Counted from the stretch's first letter, positions 9,043 through 17,167 are shown. The stretch: 64,000 nucleotides of DNA from Sulfurimonas autotrophica DSM 16294 (GCF_000147355.1 NC_014506.1:620001-684000), one strand, 5' to 3'. Made by a program: numbers and translations. Notes: generated from the letters alone by a model not told the origin.

Positions 9043-10050
9043 ATGAAAACTCATACACTTTTAATGCCTTTGGATATGCACCTGCATCTTCGTGACGGTG
9101 TAATGCTTGAAAATGTAGCACCATTAACCGCCTATACTTACAGCGGGGCTATTGTAATGCCTAACCTTGTACCTCCTGTTGAAACTAGAGAAGATCTTTT
9201 GGCATATAGAGATCGTATTATGGCAGCGGTTCCAAATGATTATTTTGAACCATATATGACACTTTTTTATAAAAACTATGACAAAGCGTTTTTAGAAAGC
9301 ATAGTGGATGAAATAACAGCTATTAAGCTTTATCCTGCAGGAATTACTACAAACTCAGAGGAAGGTGTCAGCTCTTTTGATATTGAAGAGATGCGTACTA
9401 CTTTAGAGACAATGAGCAACTTAGGTATTCCTTTGTGTGTGCATGGCGAGACAGATGGCTTTGTAATGGACAGAGAAGCCGAATTTATGAGTATTTATGA
9501 ACTTTTGGCGCAGAACTTTCCTGATTTGAAAATCATTATGGAGCATATCACTACTAAAGAAGCTGTTGCAATGTTGGACAAATATCCAAATTTGTATGCA
9601 ACTATTACCGTGCATCATCTTTTACTGACACTTGATGATGTTATAGGCGGCTTAATGCGACCGCATCTTTTTTGCAAGCCGATTGCAAAAAGACCCGAAG
9701 ATTTGGATGCACTCTTAAGTGTAGCGCTTGAAGCCCATCCAAAAGTAATGTTCGGTTCTGATTCTGCTCCGCATCCACAGCATAAAAAAGAGTCTTGCGG
9801 TTGTGCTGCCGGTATTTTCACAGCACCTATTTCCTTGCAGCTTCTTGTAGAAATTTTTGAGCAGTTTGACAAGCTTGATAACCTGCAAGCCTTTGTAAGT
9901 GACAATGCGCAAAATATTTATGGAATTTGCCCAGAATTTAAAGAAGTTACATTGGAAAAAAGGCCGTTCTTAGTTCCTGAAAATTATGCGGGTGTCGTGC
10001 CTATGTACGCAGGTGAAGTGATTGGGTGGGCTATAGAGAGTGTCGATTAA
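9043..10050 (+). CDS. pyrC: dihydroorotase, PyrC type II
   Basis: Closes carbamoyl-aspartate to dihydroorotate, the third step of pyrimidine synthesis. The zinc-binding DMHLHLRDG is at residues 11-19. The lysine that is carboxylated in this family is in AIKLYPAG (about K95). Further metal ligands appear in LCVHGE and IIMEHITT, and the catalytic aspartate in FGSDSAPHP. At 335 residues it is near the usual length of the short, E. coli-like class. The next gene, a response regulator, begins inside its last codons (11-base overlap), an unusual coupling of a biosynthetic enzyme to a two-component system. Confidence 0.96.
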   Translation: MKTHTLLMPLDMHLHLRDGVMLENVAPLTAYTYSGAIVMPNLVPPVETREDLLAYRDRIMAAVPNDYFEPYMTLFYKNYDKAFLESIVDEITAIKLYPAGITTNSEEGVSSFDIEEMRTTLETMSNLGIPLCVHGETDGFVMDREAEFMSIYELLAQNFPDLKIIMEHITTKEAVAMLDKYPNLYATITVHHLLLTLDDVIGGLMRPHLFCKPIAKRPEDLDALLSVALEAHPKVMFGSDSAPHPQHKKESCGCAAGIFTAPISLQLLVEIFEQFDKLDNLQAFVSDNAQNIYGICPEFKEVTLEKRPFLVPENYAGVVPMYAGEVIGWAIESVD

Positions 10051-10699
10051 AATACTCCTGCTCGAAGATGACCTCTTGTTTGGGGAGACTTTAGTTGATT
10101 TGCTAGAGGAAGAGGGACATGATGTAGTCCATTTTCCAAATGGACAGGATGCACTTGATGCAACATATGACAATAAGTTTGATATCTACCTGTTAGATAT
10201 TAACGTGCCTCTTATTGACGGTATTTCACTCCTTGGTGATTTAAGAGGTGCCGAAGATAACACTCCCGCAATATTTTTAACCTCCCATAAAGAAAAAGAG
10301 ATGCTCCAACGCGGTTTTGTAAGTGGCTGTGATGATTTTTTGACAAAGCCATTTGACAATACTGAGCTTTTACTGCGTATGCAGGCTCTTATGAAAAGAA
10401 GCAAAGCAAAAGAAGCGGAATGTGTTGGACAACTATGCCATGATAAAGTTCACAAATGTATCTATTATAATGAAGAAGTTTTGGAACTTTCCAAAAAAGA
10501 GTATGAACTGCTTGTGTTGCTACTGAATCATAGTAATTCACCTGTGCCAAAAGAGCTCATTTATGATGAATTATGGACCAGTTCTGAGGGTGGAGGGAGT
10601 GATGGTGCTATACGGGTTTATATTAACAGGCTTAAGCAGTTACTTCCGACAATGAGCATAGAAAACATTCGTGGTATCGGGTATAAACTTGTTTCGTAG
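10040..10699 (+). CDS. OmpR-family response regulator
   Basis: A DNA-binding response regulator of 219 residues. The receiver domain (1-120) has the acidic pocket LLLEDD, the phospho-acceptor D53 in [12 protein letters not shown]81/S82 and K103 in TKPFD, so it should be phosphorylated. A winged-helix domain follows (about 128-218), with [11 protein letters not shown] and the closing [13 protein letters not shown]. It starts with GTG at 10040, inside the pyrC stop region. The next gene is a histidine kinase overlapping by 11 to 29 bases, presumably its partner. Confidence 0.93.
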   Translation: MSIKILLLEDDLLFGETLVDLLEEEGHDVVHFPNGQDALDATYDNKFDIYLLDINVPLIDGISLLGDLRGAEDNTPAIFLTSHKEKEMLQRGFVSGCDDFLTKPFDNTELLLRMQALMKRSKAKEAECVGQLCHDKVHKCIYYNEEVLELSKKEYELLVLLLNHSNSPVPKELIYDELWTSSEGGGSDGAIRVYINRLKQLLPTMSIENIRGIGYKLVS

Positions 10700-11528
10700 C
10701 CTTCGTATTAATATATTTATCTATTATTTCTCAACGATTATAGGATTTTTGTTGCTTGCATATTATTTTTTAAATGTGTTACATGTAGAAAATCTCTACC
10801 TGTTTGCTGTAATCGTTCTTTGTTTTGTCATTCTTTCAGGTATATTTATATCTAAACTTGCAGTTGATCCTTTGGCTGAATATGTGCATGATTTGCAAAA
10901 TCTTTCAAAAGAGACCCTGCATGAATTGAATCTTCCCATCAGTACAATTACTACAACTACACAGCTTCTAAGTAAAAACAGCGATGATGAAAAAACACTC
11001 AAACGTATAGGGCGCATCGACTCTGCCTGTATGATGCTTAAAGAGCGCTATAATGAGCTTGATTATTTGATTAGAATGCAGACGAATCAGAATATAAAAG
11101 AGGCCTTTTTTGTTGATAAGCTGGTTGAACAAAGAGTGGCATTTGTAAAACAAATATATCCTCAAATGAACTTTAGTCTCTTTCTAGAAGAAATGCAGAT
11201 TTTTGGCGATAAAAAAGGCCTAAGTAAAGTAATTGACAATATTATTGATAATGGGGTAAAATACTCACAGAGTTCAAAAAATATAGATATTGAAGTTCAA
11301 AACAGTTCTATTACAATAAAAGATTATGGTATAGGCATGGATGAGGTAGAACTTATCCGTATATTTGATAATTACTACCAGTCAAATAAGAATATGCAGG
11401 GTTTTGGTATAGGGTTAAACCTTGTGAAGAGATTTTGTGAAAGAAATAATATAGAGTTGATATTTGAATCATCAAAAAATATCGGTACAACAGTAGAGTT
11501 AAAATTTAAAGAACAAACAGGAAAATAA
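10671..11528 (+). CDS. intramembrane-sensing histidine kinase
   Basis: Sensor kinase, probably partner of the regulator just upstream. Two transmembrane helices (about 12-32 and 40-60) are joined by only a few residues, so there is almost no periplasmic sensor and no HAMP domain. The H-box is LHELNLPISTITT, with Asn where many kinases have Arg or Lys. The N-box is DNIIDNGVKY, the G1 box KDYGIGMD and the G2 box GFGIGLNLVKRF, so an ATPase domain is complete. The start is ambiguous: GTG at 10671 or TTG at 10689, neither with a strong ribosome binding site. Its stop abuts the exbB ATG. Confidence 0.9.
   Translation: MVSGINLFRSLRINIFIYYFSTIIGFLLLAYYFLNVLHVENLYLFAVIVLCFVILSGIFISKLAVDPLAEYVHDLQNLSKETLHELNLPISTITTTTQLLSKNSDDEKTLKRIGRIDSACMMLKERYNELDYLIRMQTNQNIKEAFFVDKLVEQRVAFVKQIYPQMNFSLFLEEMQIFGDKKGLSKVIDNIIDNGVKYSQSSKNIDIEVQNSSITIKDYGIGMDEVELIRIFDNYYQSNKNMQGFGIGLNLVKRFCERNNIELIFESSKNIGTTVELKFKEQTGK
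10779..10788. repeat. one-mismatch TTACATGTAA copy (TTACATGTAG)
   Basis: Near-perfect copy inside the kinase gene, read as Leu-His-Val-Glu. Confidence 0.6.
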
Positions 11529-11978
11529 ATGCAAATAACAAATGATTTTATGGCATATGCAGAACAGGCACTTGACTACGGTGTTATGGGAACTTTAATA
11601 CTTATGAGTATTGTTACTTTATGGCTTTTTATAGAGAGAATGATGTTTTACAAGAGTGTACGCATAGACGATTATAAACACAGAGATAATCTGGAACTTG
11701 ATTTAACAGACAATATTAATGTTATCAGTGCCATAGGTGCAAATGCTCCTTATGTCGGACTTCTTGGAACGGTTATAGGTATTATGATTACTTTTTATAG
11801 TCTGGGTGATTTGGGTGCTGTGGATGCCAAAAAAATCATGGTAGGACTTGCCCTTGCGCTTAAAGCAACGGCAATGGGACTTGTTGTAGCTATTCCGGCA
11901 ATTGTAGCCTATACAATTGTACTGAGAAAAGTCGAAAGAATCTTAACAAAGTTTGATGTTGCTCATGAAGAAGTGTAA
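11529..11978 (+). CDS. exbB: ExbB/TolQ-type proton channel subunit
   Basis: Part of the inner-membrane motor that uses the proton gradient to energise TonB (or TolA). It has a first transmembrane helix (about 18-37), then a cytoplasmic loop, then two helices bearing the family core GANAPYVGLLGTVIGIM and KATAMGLVVAIPAIVAYT. At 149 residues it is a short ExbB form common in this phylum. The ATG directly follows the kinase stop and the gene overlaps exbD. No tonB is adjacent; a TonB-like gene lies at 30318. Confidence 0.93.
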   Translation: MQITNDFMAYAEQALDYGVMGTLILMSIVTLWLFIERMMFYKSVRIDDYKHRDNLELDLTDNINVISAIGANAPYVGLLGTVIGIMITFYSLGDLGAVDAKKIMVGLALALKATAMGLVVAIPAIVAYTIVLRKVERILTKFDVAHEEV

Positions 11979-12357
11979 AAAACATTTTAAAAAGTTTGAC
12001 CAGATAAATGTAATACCTTTTATAGATATTATGCTTGTGTTGTTAGTTATGGTTCTTACAACGGCAACTTTTATAAAGCAGGGTGTTATTCCCGTGAATT
12101 TACCAGAAGCAAAAGCGACAGAAAAGCAAGATACAAAAAAAGAGGTCACGGTTTATGTCAATGCAAAAGGTGAGATGTATTTTGATAAAGAAAAAGTCGA
12201 TTTAAAAGCCCTGCAACAAAAACTCTCCGCTGTTGCAAAAGACCAAACAGTAGTACTTAGAAGTGATAAAAATTCAAAATTTCAGGATTTTGTGAGTGTG
12301 ATGGATATCTTGAAAAAACTGGGGCATGAACAATTGTATATTGTTACTAAAGAGTAG
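11965..12357 (+). CDS. exbD: ExbD/TolR-type biopolymer transport protein
   Basis: Partner of ExbB in the proton-driven motor. It has one transmembrane helix (about 18-37) carrying the essential aspartate in VIPFIDIMLVLLVMVL, then a periplasmic domain with VTVYVNAKGEMYFD and VVLRSDKNSKFQDFVSVMD. In-frame ATG codons at 11956 and 11965 overlap the end of exbB; neither has a clear ribosome binding site. The one at 11965 gives the usual short cytoplasmic tail (MKKCKKHFKKFDQ). Confidence 0.92.
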   Translation: MKKCKKHFKKFDQINVIPFIDIMLVLLVMVLTTATFIKQGVIPVNLPEAKATEKQDTKKEVTVYVNAKGEMYFDKEKVDLKALQQKLSAVAKDQTVVLRSDKNSKFQDFVSVMDILKKLGHEQLYIVTKE

Positions 12358-12372
12358 TTTTATACTTTAGTA
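12345..12372. terminator. hairpin between convergent exbD and the 12367 gene
   Basis: TACTAAAG (12345-12352) and CTTTAGTA (12365-12372) form an 8-bp stem around a 12-base loop spanning both stop codons. It could stop transcription from both sides; there is no strong T-run. Confidence 0.4.
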
Positions 12373-12603
12373 TGCTTTGTCAAGCAGTTTGAACTTTTTT
12401 TCTTTTTTAGGAGTATTTTTTTCGGATGTTTGCAGTTTTTTTATCGTAGAAACATCTGTATTAAAACTCTTTTTTTCTACTTTATCTACATCATTAAAAA
12501 GTGTTGTAGCGATAAAAAATAATACCATAATAACGACAACACTTGCATATAACAAAATATAGTTTTTTATATGCCCTGATTCAAAAGGATTTTCAATTTT
12601 CAT
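12367..12603 (-). CDS. small single-pass membrane protein, unknown function
   Basis: A 78-residue protein with one transmembrane segment (about 15-37, YILLYASVVVIMVLFFIAT) and a lysine-rich C-terminal tail. The charge pattern suggests the tail may be exported, but its orientation is uncertain. It begins immediately after the stop codon of the gene at 12604 (TAA then ATG), so the two are translated together. No family recognised. Confidence 0.65.
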   Translation of the reverse strand: MKIENPFESGHIKNYILLYASVVVIMVLFFIATTLFNDVDKVEKKSFNTDVSTIKKLQTSEKNTPKKEKKFKLLDKAY

Positions 12604-13053
12604 TTACGAAACAACTCTCATCGCTTTGAGGCTTTCATTTTCAAGAGAGACCTTTTCTATATGGAAAAGAGTCTCTTTGTCTAAAAGTGCTTGAGAACTT
12701 TTTTGTACTAAAGCAATAAGAGTAGAATAAGAACTTAAATCAACTTTTTTCCCTCTCAAGGCAGATTGCGCTAAAAAATCAACAATATCTTTCTCGTTTA
12801 CTGTTTTGAGAGTTTTGACAATGTTGTGAGCCATTATAGCATTGAGTTCATCGTCATGCATAAGTGAATTTTTTACTTTTGCTTTGGCAATATGTTTTTC
12901 AAGCCCGCGATTAAAAAGCTGTGTACTTATCTTTGTAGTAAGTTTGTTTGTACTTTTAGTGTTTACTACTCTTTGCAGGTCGATTTTTGGCAGAACGGAA
13001 CCAAACGCAATGTTACTTATAAAAACTGTTATGATAAAAATTTTGTTACTCAT
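12604..13053 (-). CDS. exported protein of unknown function
   Basis: A 149-residue protein with an N-terminal signal sequence (about 1-18, KIFIITVFISNIAFG) and a basic, helical mature part. It has no recognised domain. The upstream region (13054-13080) carries an AAGGAC before the ATG. It forms a tight pair with the small membrane protein downstream. Both lie opposite exbBD, and a joint envelope role would be only a guess. Confidence 0.65.
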   Translation of the reverse strand: MSNKIFIITVFISNIAFGSVLPKIDLQRVVNTKSTNKLTTKISTQLFNRGLEKHIAKAKVKNSLMHDDELNAIMAHNIVKTLKTVNEKDIVDFLAQSALRGKKVDLSSYSTLIALVQKSSQALLDKETLFHIEKVSLENESLKAMRVVS

Positions 13054-13128
13054 ATGCTAGTCCTTTTTGTTTTCTAAGTGTAGTGACATTTGGATAATCA
13101 ATTATAAACAGGCTGCAAAAGGTTGTTT

Positions 13129-13680
13129 TTACTTACAGTTCTTATGTGTTTGCAACTCAAATTTTATTGTAACATCTTGCCATGTTTTGCCTTTATGTTT
13201 TGAAAAACAGGCTTTGTTGATGCCCGCAAGAGATGGAAGCATATTAAAGTCCGCAAGGTCAATATAGCCTTGTGCTTCTATTTTATCAGAAGTATTGAGT
13301 TTCATAGGTATATTTTTTGTTACTCCGTTCATTGTGATATCTATATTGATAATTTTATCACTGAGTGAGACAACTTTTGCAGTGATGTTTTTGACACCTT
13401 GCACGGCAAAAAAGTATTTTACGAGCTTTGCATCACGTCCTTTGTTCTTTGAATTTATAGAGGATGTGTCTATGATTACAGTACTCGTTTTTAAAAATGA
13501 CTTTTCAGATTTTGTATCTGCAGCTTTAATCGAAATATTGTCAAATGTTCCTCCTACACCGATTTTCAGGGGTGTTTTATAAGCTTCCCACGTTACATGT
13601 AAGGTTTTTGCATCATATCTGCATTCATTTGCAAAGACAATAGTCGCCAGCGTGAGAAGTATAAGTATTACTTTTTTCAT
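13129..13680 (-). CDS. YceI-like periplasmic protein
   Basis: An exported protein (signal peptide about 1-18) with a YceI/lipocalin-like beta-barrel pattern, a fold known in other members to bind isoprenoid-type lipids. It shows LHVTWEAYKTPLKIGVGGTF early, a central STVIIDTSSINS strand, and VTKNIPMKL. The frame is open from a TTG at 13692, but that TTG is part of TTGGAG, a good ribosome binding site six bases before the ATG at 13680. The ATG is therefore the start, giving 183 residues. The mature part has Cys residues near both ends. The ligand is unknown. Confidence 0.8.
   Translation of the reverse strand: MKKVILILLTLATIVFANECRYDAKTLHVTWEAYKTPLKIGVGGTFDNISIKAADTKSEKSFLKTSTVIIDTSSINSKNKGRDAKLVKYFFAVQGVKNITAKVVSLSDKIINIDITMNGVTKNIPMKLNTSDKIEAQGYIDLADFNMLPSLAGINKACFSKHKGKTWQDVTIKFELQTHKNCK
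13593..13602. repeat. TTACATGTAA palindrome, copy 5
   Basis: Perfect copy inside the YceI-like gene, read as Leu-His-Val-Thr. Confidence 0.9.
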
Positions 13681-13772
13681 AGTATGCTCCAAGAGTTAGT
13701 TAGAAGCATTGTAACATAGATATTTTTTATAAAAATAAGATAATTATTTTATAGAAGAGATTAAAAGGGAGA

Positions 13773-13844
13773 AAAAGGTTAGTCCTCGATGGTCCTTCGG
13801 ACATCATCTGTGGTTCCGACGCTAAAAACGAGAAGAAGTTCTCG
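13773..13844. repeat. 72-nt structured tandem repeat, unit 1
   Basis: First of two ungapped 72-nt units between groEL and the YceI-like gene. It contains an inner hairpin, GTCC-TTC-GGAC, and a terminal hairpin, CGAGAA-GAAG-TTCTCG (13829-13844). On the minus strand the terminal hairpin is followed by five T residues, like an intrinsic terminator. Confidence 0.8.
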
Positions 13845-13845
13845 T

Positions 13846-13917
13846 AAAAGGTAAGTCCTCGTCGGTCTTTCAGACAACGCTTCCGGTTCCGACACTAAAA
13901 ACGACACGCAGGTGTCG
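13846..13917. repeat. 72-nt structured tandem repeat, unit 2
   Basis: Second unit, alignable to unit 1 without gaps. The inner hairpin is GTCT-TTC-AGAC, a C-G to T-A pair change relative to unit 1. The terminal hairpin CGACAC-GCAG-GTGTCG replaces most stem bases while keeping six pairs. The conserved blocks are AGTCCTCG and GGTTCCGAC. Confidence 0.8.
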
Positions 13918-13925
13918 TTTTCTTT
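13897..13925 (-). terminator. groESL intrinsic terminator (second hairpin of the repeat)
   Basis: The stem CGACAC/GTGTCG at 13902-13917, eight bases beyond the groEL stop in the direction of transcription after an AAAGAAAA stretch, is followed on the minus strand by TTTTT. On the plus strand it is followed by TTTTCTTT, so it can act both ways. A second terminator of the same design follows in repeat unit 1. Confidence 0.7.
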
Positions 13926-13932
13926 ACGTGTC

Positions 13933-15576
13933 TCACATCATACCCGGCATTCCCATTTGTGGAGGCATTCCTGCTCCCATATCCGGTGCTGGAGTTTCTT
14001 CTTTTGGAAGTTCAAAAATTGCCGCTTCCGTTGTAAGAAGTAGACTTGAAACTGACGTAGCATTTGTAAGTGCAACACGCTCAACTTTGAATGGATCGAT
14101 GATACCTGCTTCAAACATGTCTACGTATTCACCTGTTGCAGCATTGAAACCAATGTTTTCATTGTCTGCATTTTCGATTGCATTGACAACAACACCAGTA
14201 TCAAATCCTGCATTTTGCGCGATTTGTTTTACAGGAGCTTTTACAGCGCGTAATATGATTTCAGCACCGATTTTTTGATCACCTTCAAGGTCATCTATAC
14301 TTACTTTTGCAGCAGCGCGAACAAGTGCCGCTCCACCACCGATGACAATGCCTTCTTCAACAGCTGCTTTTGTAGCTGAAAGCGCATCATCAACACGGTC
14401 TTTTTTCTCTTTCATTTCAGTCTCAGTTGCAGCACCAACTTTGATTACTGCTACACCACCGCTGAGTTTTGCAAGACGTTCTTGCAGTTTTTCTTTGTCA
14501 TATTCGCTTGAAGTGGCTTCGATTTGCGTTTTGATTTCAGCAATACGAGCTTTTACCGCTTCTTCGCTTCCTGCGCCGTCAACTATGACACTGTTGTCTT
14601 TGTCTATAACAATACGTGCTGCTTGACCGAGCATAGAAATTTCTGCACCTTCTAGTGTATAGCCTGTCTCTTCTGAGATAACAGTACCACCTGTAAGTGT
14701 TGCGATGTCTTGAAGCATAGCTTTTCTTCTATCTCCAAAACCTGGCGCTTTTACAGCAGAAATGTTAAGCACACCACGAAGTTTGTTTACAACTAAAGTT
14801 GATAATGCTTCACCCTCTACATCTTCAGCGATGATAAGTAAAGGACGGTTTGTTTTTTGAACCTGTTCTAACACCGGAAGCAAATCTTTGAGTGACGCTA
14901 TTTTACTGTCAACAAGTAAAATCCAAGGATTTTCAATCTCAGCTGTCATTTTTTCAGTATTTGTAATGAAATACGGGCTTAAATATCCACGGTCAAACTG
15001 CATACCTTCAACAACATCAAGCTCATCAACAATACCTTTTGCTTCTTCAACAGTGATAACACCGTCTTGCCCGACTTTTTCCATAGCCTCAGCAATCATT
15101 GCACCGATCTCTGCATCAGAGTTTGCCGAAATAGTTGCAACCTGTGCAATTTCACTTTTGTCTTTGATAGACTTAGAAGCTGCTTTTAAGTTCTCTAAAA
15201 TTGAGTCACAGGCTTTGTCCATACCGCGTTTTACTTCGACAGGGTTCGCACCGGCTGTAATGTTTCTAAGCCCTTCGCTAAATATGGCATTTGCAAGAAC
15301 TGTTGCAGTAGTAGTACCGTCACCCGCTTCATCAGCAGTATTTGAAGCTACTTCTTTTACAAGTTGTGCTCCCATGTCTTCTAGTTTGTCTTGTAACTCA
15401 ACTTCACGAGCAACTGAAACACCGTCTTTAGTGATTACAGGTGCACCGTAGCTTTTTTGTATTAAAACATTACGACCGCGAGGTCCCATTGTCACTTTTA
15501 CCGCATCTGTGAGTTTTTCAACTCCGCGTGCGAGTTTGTTTCTTGCATTATCTGAAAATATTATCTCTTTTGCCAT
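13933..15576 (-). CDS. groEL: chaperonin GroEL (Hsp60)
   Basis: ATP-driven folding chamber, 547 residues, the usual length. It shows the nucleotide-binding [16 protein letters not shown] and [26 protein letters not shown], and the Gly-Met-rich tail ending GMPGMM. AAGGAG precedes the ATG by eight bases. It is the second gene of groES-groEL (35-base gap) and ends just before a hairpin terminator that belongs to a tandem structured repeat. Confidence 0.99.
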   Translation of the reverse strand: MAKEIIFSDNARNKLARGVEKLTDAVKVTMGPRGRNVLIQKSYGAPVITKDGVSVAREVELQDKLEDMGAQLVKEVASNTADEAGDGTTTATVLANAIFSEGLRNITAGANPVEVKRGMDKACDSILENLKAASKSIKDKSEIAQVATISANSDAEIGAMIAEAMEKVGQDGVITVEEAKGIVDELDVVEGMQFDRGYLSPYFITNTEKMTAEIENPWILLVDSKIASLKDLLPVLEQVQKTNRPLLIIAEDVEGEALSTLVVNKLRGVLNISAVKAPGFGDRRKAMLQDIATLTGGTVISEETGYTLEGAEISMLGQAARIVIDKDNSVIVDGAGSEEAVKARIAEIKTQIEATSSEYDKEKLQERLAKLSGGVAVIKVGAATETEMKEKKDRVDDALSATKAAVEEGIVIGGGAALVRAAAKVSIDDLEGDQKIGAEIILRAVKAPVKQIAQNAGFDTGVVVNAIENADNENIGFNAATGEYVDMFEAGIIDPFKVERVALTNATSVSSLLLTTEAAIFELPKEETPAPDMGAGMPPQMGMPGMM

Positions 15577-15611
15577 TTGTTAAACTCCTTATATCTTTTT
15601 AATTTTTTTAC

Positions 15612-15872
15612 TTAACCAATGATTCCGAAAACATCATCAACATCTAACACTATATACAGCTCGCCATCGAGTGTAGCTTCATTTCCGGAGTATTTACCAA
15701 AAATAATTTCATCTCCATTTTTTAGTTCATTTACTTCTGAACTTACCGCTACAACTTCTCCGCGAGAAGGTTTCTCTTTCGCATTATCCGGGATAATAAT
15801 ACCTGAACTCGTAGTATTAGTCTCTTCAACACGCTTAACCAATACTCTTTTTCCTAAAGGTGTAAAATTCAT
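15612..15872 (-). CDS. groES: co-chaperonin GroES (Hsp10)
   Basis: The lid of the GroEL chamber, 86 residues. It opens [17 protein letters not shown], has the mobile loop [19 protein letters not shown], and closes with a [14 protein letters not shown] strand. An AAGGAG precedes the ATG. It is the first gene of the groESL operon, behind a near-consensus sigma-70 promoter and a perfect inverted repeat. Confidence 0.98.
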   Translation of the reverse strand: MNFTPLGKRVLVKRVEETNTTSSGIIIPDNAKEKPSRGEVVAVSSEVNELKNGDEIIFGKYSGNEATLDGELYIVLDVDDVFGIIG

Positions 15873-15909
15873 TATATCTCCTTACAAATATTATTAATTT
15901 ATGAGAAGA

Positions 15910-15938
15910 ATATTACAAAAAAAAAGTAAAAATGTCAA
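15910..15938 (-). promoter_or_regulatory. groESL sigma-70 promoter
   Basis: On the minus strand the -35 is TTGACA (15933-15938), a consensus match. It is separated by exactly 17 bases from the -10 TAATAT (15910-15915). Such a strong promoter for a heat-shock operon implies a repressor. Confidence 0.8.
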
Positions 15939-15943
15939 TACCT

Positions 15944-15960
15944 TTAGTCATATTGACTAA
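15944..15960. promoter_or_regulatory. inverted repeat beside the groESL -35, candidate operator
   Basis: TTAGTCA-TAT-TGACTAA, 7-bp perfect arms with a 3-bp spacer, five bases upstream of the -35. It does not match CIRCE (TTAGCACTC-N9-GAGTGCTAA) or the HspR HAIR site (CTTGAGT-N7-ACTCAAG) as I know them. Confidence 0.55.
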
Positions 15961-15971
15961 GCTTATCTTAT

Positions 15972-15985
15972 GTTTACATGTAAAC
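15972..15985. repeat. TTACATGTAA palindrome, copy 6, extended to 14 bp
   Basis: GTTTACATGTAAAC, the longest perfect copy and the only perfect intergenic one, lies about 35 bases upstream of the groESL -35. Confidence 0.85.
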
Positions 15986-16061
15986 TTATTTGATAAATTT
16001 TTATTTGAGTTTAAATTACTAAAAAAAAGCCTATTTTAGTAAAAATAAAGTTTAATATATG

Positions 16062-16067
16062 TATAAT
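16062..16067 (+). promoter_or_regulatory. -10 element of the tRNA-Met-Asn-Asn cluster
   Basis: A consensus TATAAT, preceded by TATATG, starts 24 bases before tRNA-Met. No good -35 is visible at 16-18 bases. Confidence 0.5.
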
Positions 16068-16085
16068 TCCACCCTCTTAAACGAT

Positions 16086-16162
16086 GTCAGGGTAGCTCAG
16101 CTGGTTAGAGCACTGGTCTCATAAGCCGGGGGTCGGGGGTTCAAGTCCCCCCTCTGACACCA
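16086..16162 (+). tRNA. tRNA with CAT anticodon (elongator Met, or Ile2)
   Basis: A 77-base cloverleaf with encoded CCA. The acceptor GTCAGGG pairs with CTCTGAC, the anticodon loop is CTCATAA and the T-arm loop is TTCAAGT. A paired first base (G1-C72) and no GGG/CCC anticodon stem argue against the initiator. Elongator Met and lysidine-type Ile cannot be separated by eye. Confidence 0.9.
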
Positions 16163-16186
16163 TTTATTAAGAGTGTTTATAAATAT

Positions 16187-16261
16187 TCCGGATTAGCTCA
16201 GCGGTAGAGTAGGTGACTGTTAATCACTTGGTCACTGGTTCGAATCCAGTATCCGGAGCCA
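16187..16261 (+). tRNA. tRNA-Asn (GTT), copy 1
   Basis: A 75-base cloverleaf. The acceptor TCCGGAT pairs with ATCCGGA, the discriminator is G, CCA is encoded, and the anticodon loop CTGTTAA has anticodon GTT. Confidence 0.95.
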
Positions 16262-16286
16262 TATTTTTTAAACAACTTTTTTATAT

Positions 16287-16361
16287 TCCGGATTAGCTCA
16301 GCGGTAGAGTAGGTGACTGTTAATCACTTGGTCACTGGTTCGAATCCAGTATCCGGAGCCA
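16287..16361 (+). tRNA. tRNA-Asn (GTT), copy 2
   Basis: Identical to copy 1 along its 75 bases and offset by exactly 100 bases. The unrelated 25-base spacer ends in the same ATAT, so the pair is a recent or gene-converted duplication. Confidence 0.95.
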
Positions 16362-16440
16362 CATTCCTTTCAATATAATATATTTTAAAAATAATCTAAT
16401 TTTACTTAGTCCTGTCAAAAATAAAAAGAGGATAGAATCA

Positions 16441-16938
16441 ATGAAAACACTTTACATAATCAGACATGCAAAATCAAGCTGGAAAGATTTGAATTTAGAC
16501 GATTTTGAAAGACCTTTAAATAAACGAGGTAAAAATGATGCTCCCCAAATGAGTAAACGCCTGAAACAACAAGGCATTTATCCTGATATTATACTCTCCA
16601 GTCCTGCAAAAAGAGCAAAACAGACAGCTAAAGCAATAGCTAAAGAGATTAGCTATGATGAAAAGATTAGATATATAGAAGATATATATGAAGCATCGCC
16701 GAATACTTTAGAAAATATTTTACACTCACTAGATGATAAATATGAAACAGTTTTTTTGATAGGGCACAATCCCGGACTGAATATGCTTGTTGAGAAGTAT
16801 GTTGACTTTGAAGAAAACATACCTACAGGCGGTGTTGTTAGTATAAAATTTGATACAAAAGAGTGGAAAAATATTAGTCGTAAATATGCTGAGTTGCTAT
16901 GGTTTGATTATCCTAAGAAGTCTAATAAAATATCATAA
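16441..16938 (+). CDS. SixA-like phosphohistidine phosphatase
   Basis: Histidine phosphatase superfamily member of 165 residues, without signal peptide. The catalytic RH motif is at the start (IIRHAKSSW, H9). The second active-site His is in LIGHNPGLN, and LSSPAKRAKQTAKAIA matches the SixA pattern. Known SixA enzymes remove phosphate from histidine phosphotransfer proteins. A target here is not evident: no HPt protein is in the window. AGAGGA precedes the ATG. Confidence 0.85.
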   Translation: MKTLYIIRHAKSSWKDLNLDDFERPLNKRGKNDAPQMSKRLKQQGIYPDIILSSPAKRAKQTAKAIAKEISYDEKIRYIEDIYEASPNTLENILHSLDDKYETVFLIGHNPGLNMLVEKYVDFEENIPTGGVVSIKFDTKEWKNISRKYAELLWFDYPKKSNKIS

Positions 16939-16960
16939 AATTATAAAAAAAGGCCAAAAA

Positions 16961-17167
16961 TTGTACAAACTCTTTTTTTCTATCGGATTTTTATTTATTG
17001 TTTTAGGAATCTTGGCTTATCTATTTAATGGACATCTCTTCAGGTTACCTGGTGACATAGTTGTTGAAAAAGAGAATTTCAGTTTTTATTTTCCAATAAC
17101 AAGTATGATATTGATAAGTGTAGTTTTAAGTATCCTGTTTTCACTCTACTCTAAATTTTTTCATTAA
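16961..17167 (+). CDS. DUF2905 small membrane protein
   Basis: A 68-residue two-helix membrane protein of the DUF2905 family, function unknown. The family signature is clear: GHLFRLPGDIVVEKENFSFY followed by FPITSMILISVVLSILFSLY. The frame is open further upstream, but TTG at 16961 sits seven bases after an AAAAGG and yields a proper N-terminal helix, so it is the likely start. Its 3' end overlaps the convergent Na/Pi symporter gene by 17 bases. Confidence 0.8.
   Translation: MYKLFFSIGFLFIVLGILAYLFNGHLFRLPGDIVVEKENFSFYFPITSMILISVVLSILFSLYSKFFH

Noticed and set aside
13773-13917. CRISPR array
   Set aside because: Only two units, directly adjacent, without spacers; the structure and compensatory changes fit an RNA element instead.
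13928-15451. long open frames on the plus strand opposite groEL
   Set aside because: They are shadows of groEL codon bias; low-complexity Ser/Ala/Thr sequence without starts or family signatures.
15873-16085. CIRCE (HrcA) or HAIR (HspR) element upstream of groESL
   Set aside because: Neither consensus is present; only a different 7-3-7 inverted repeat was found.
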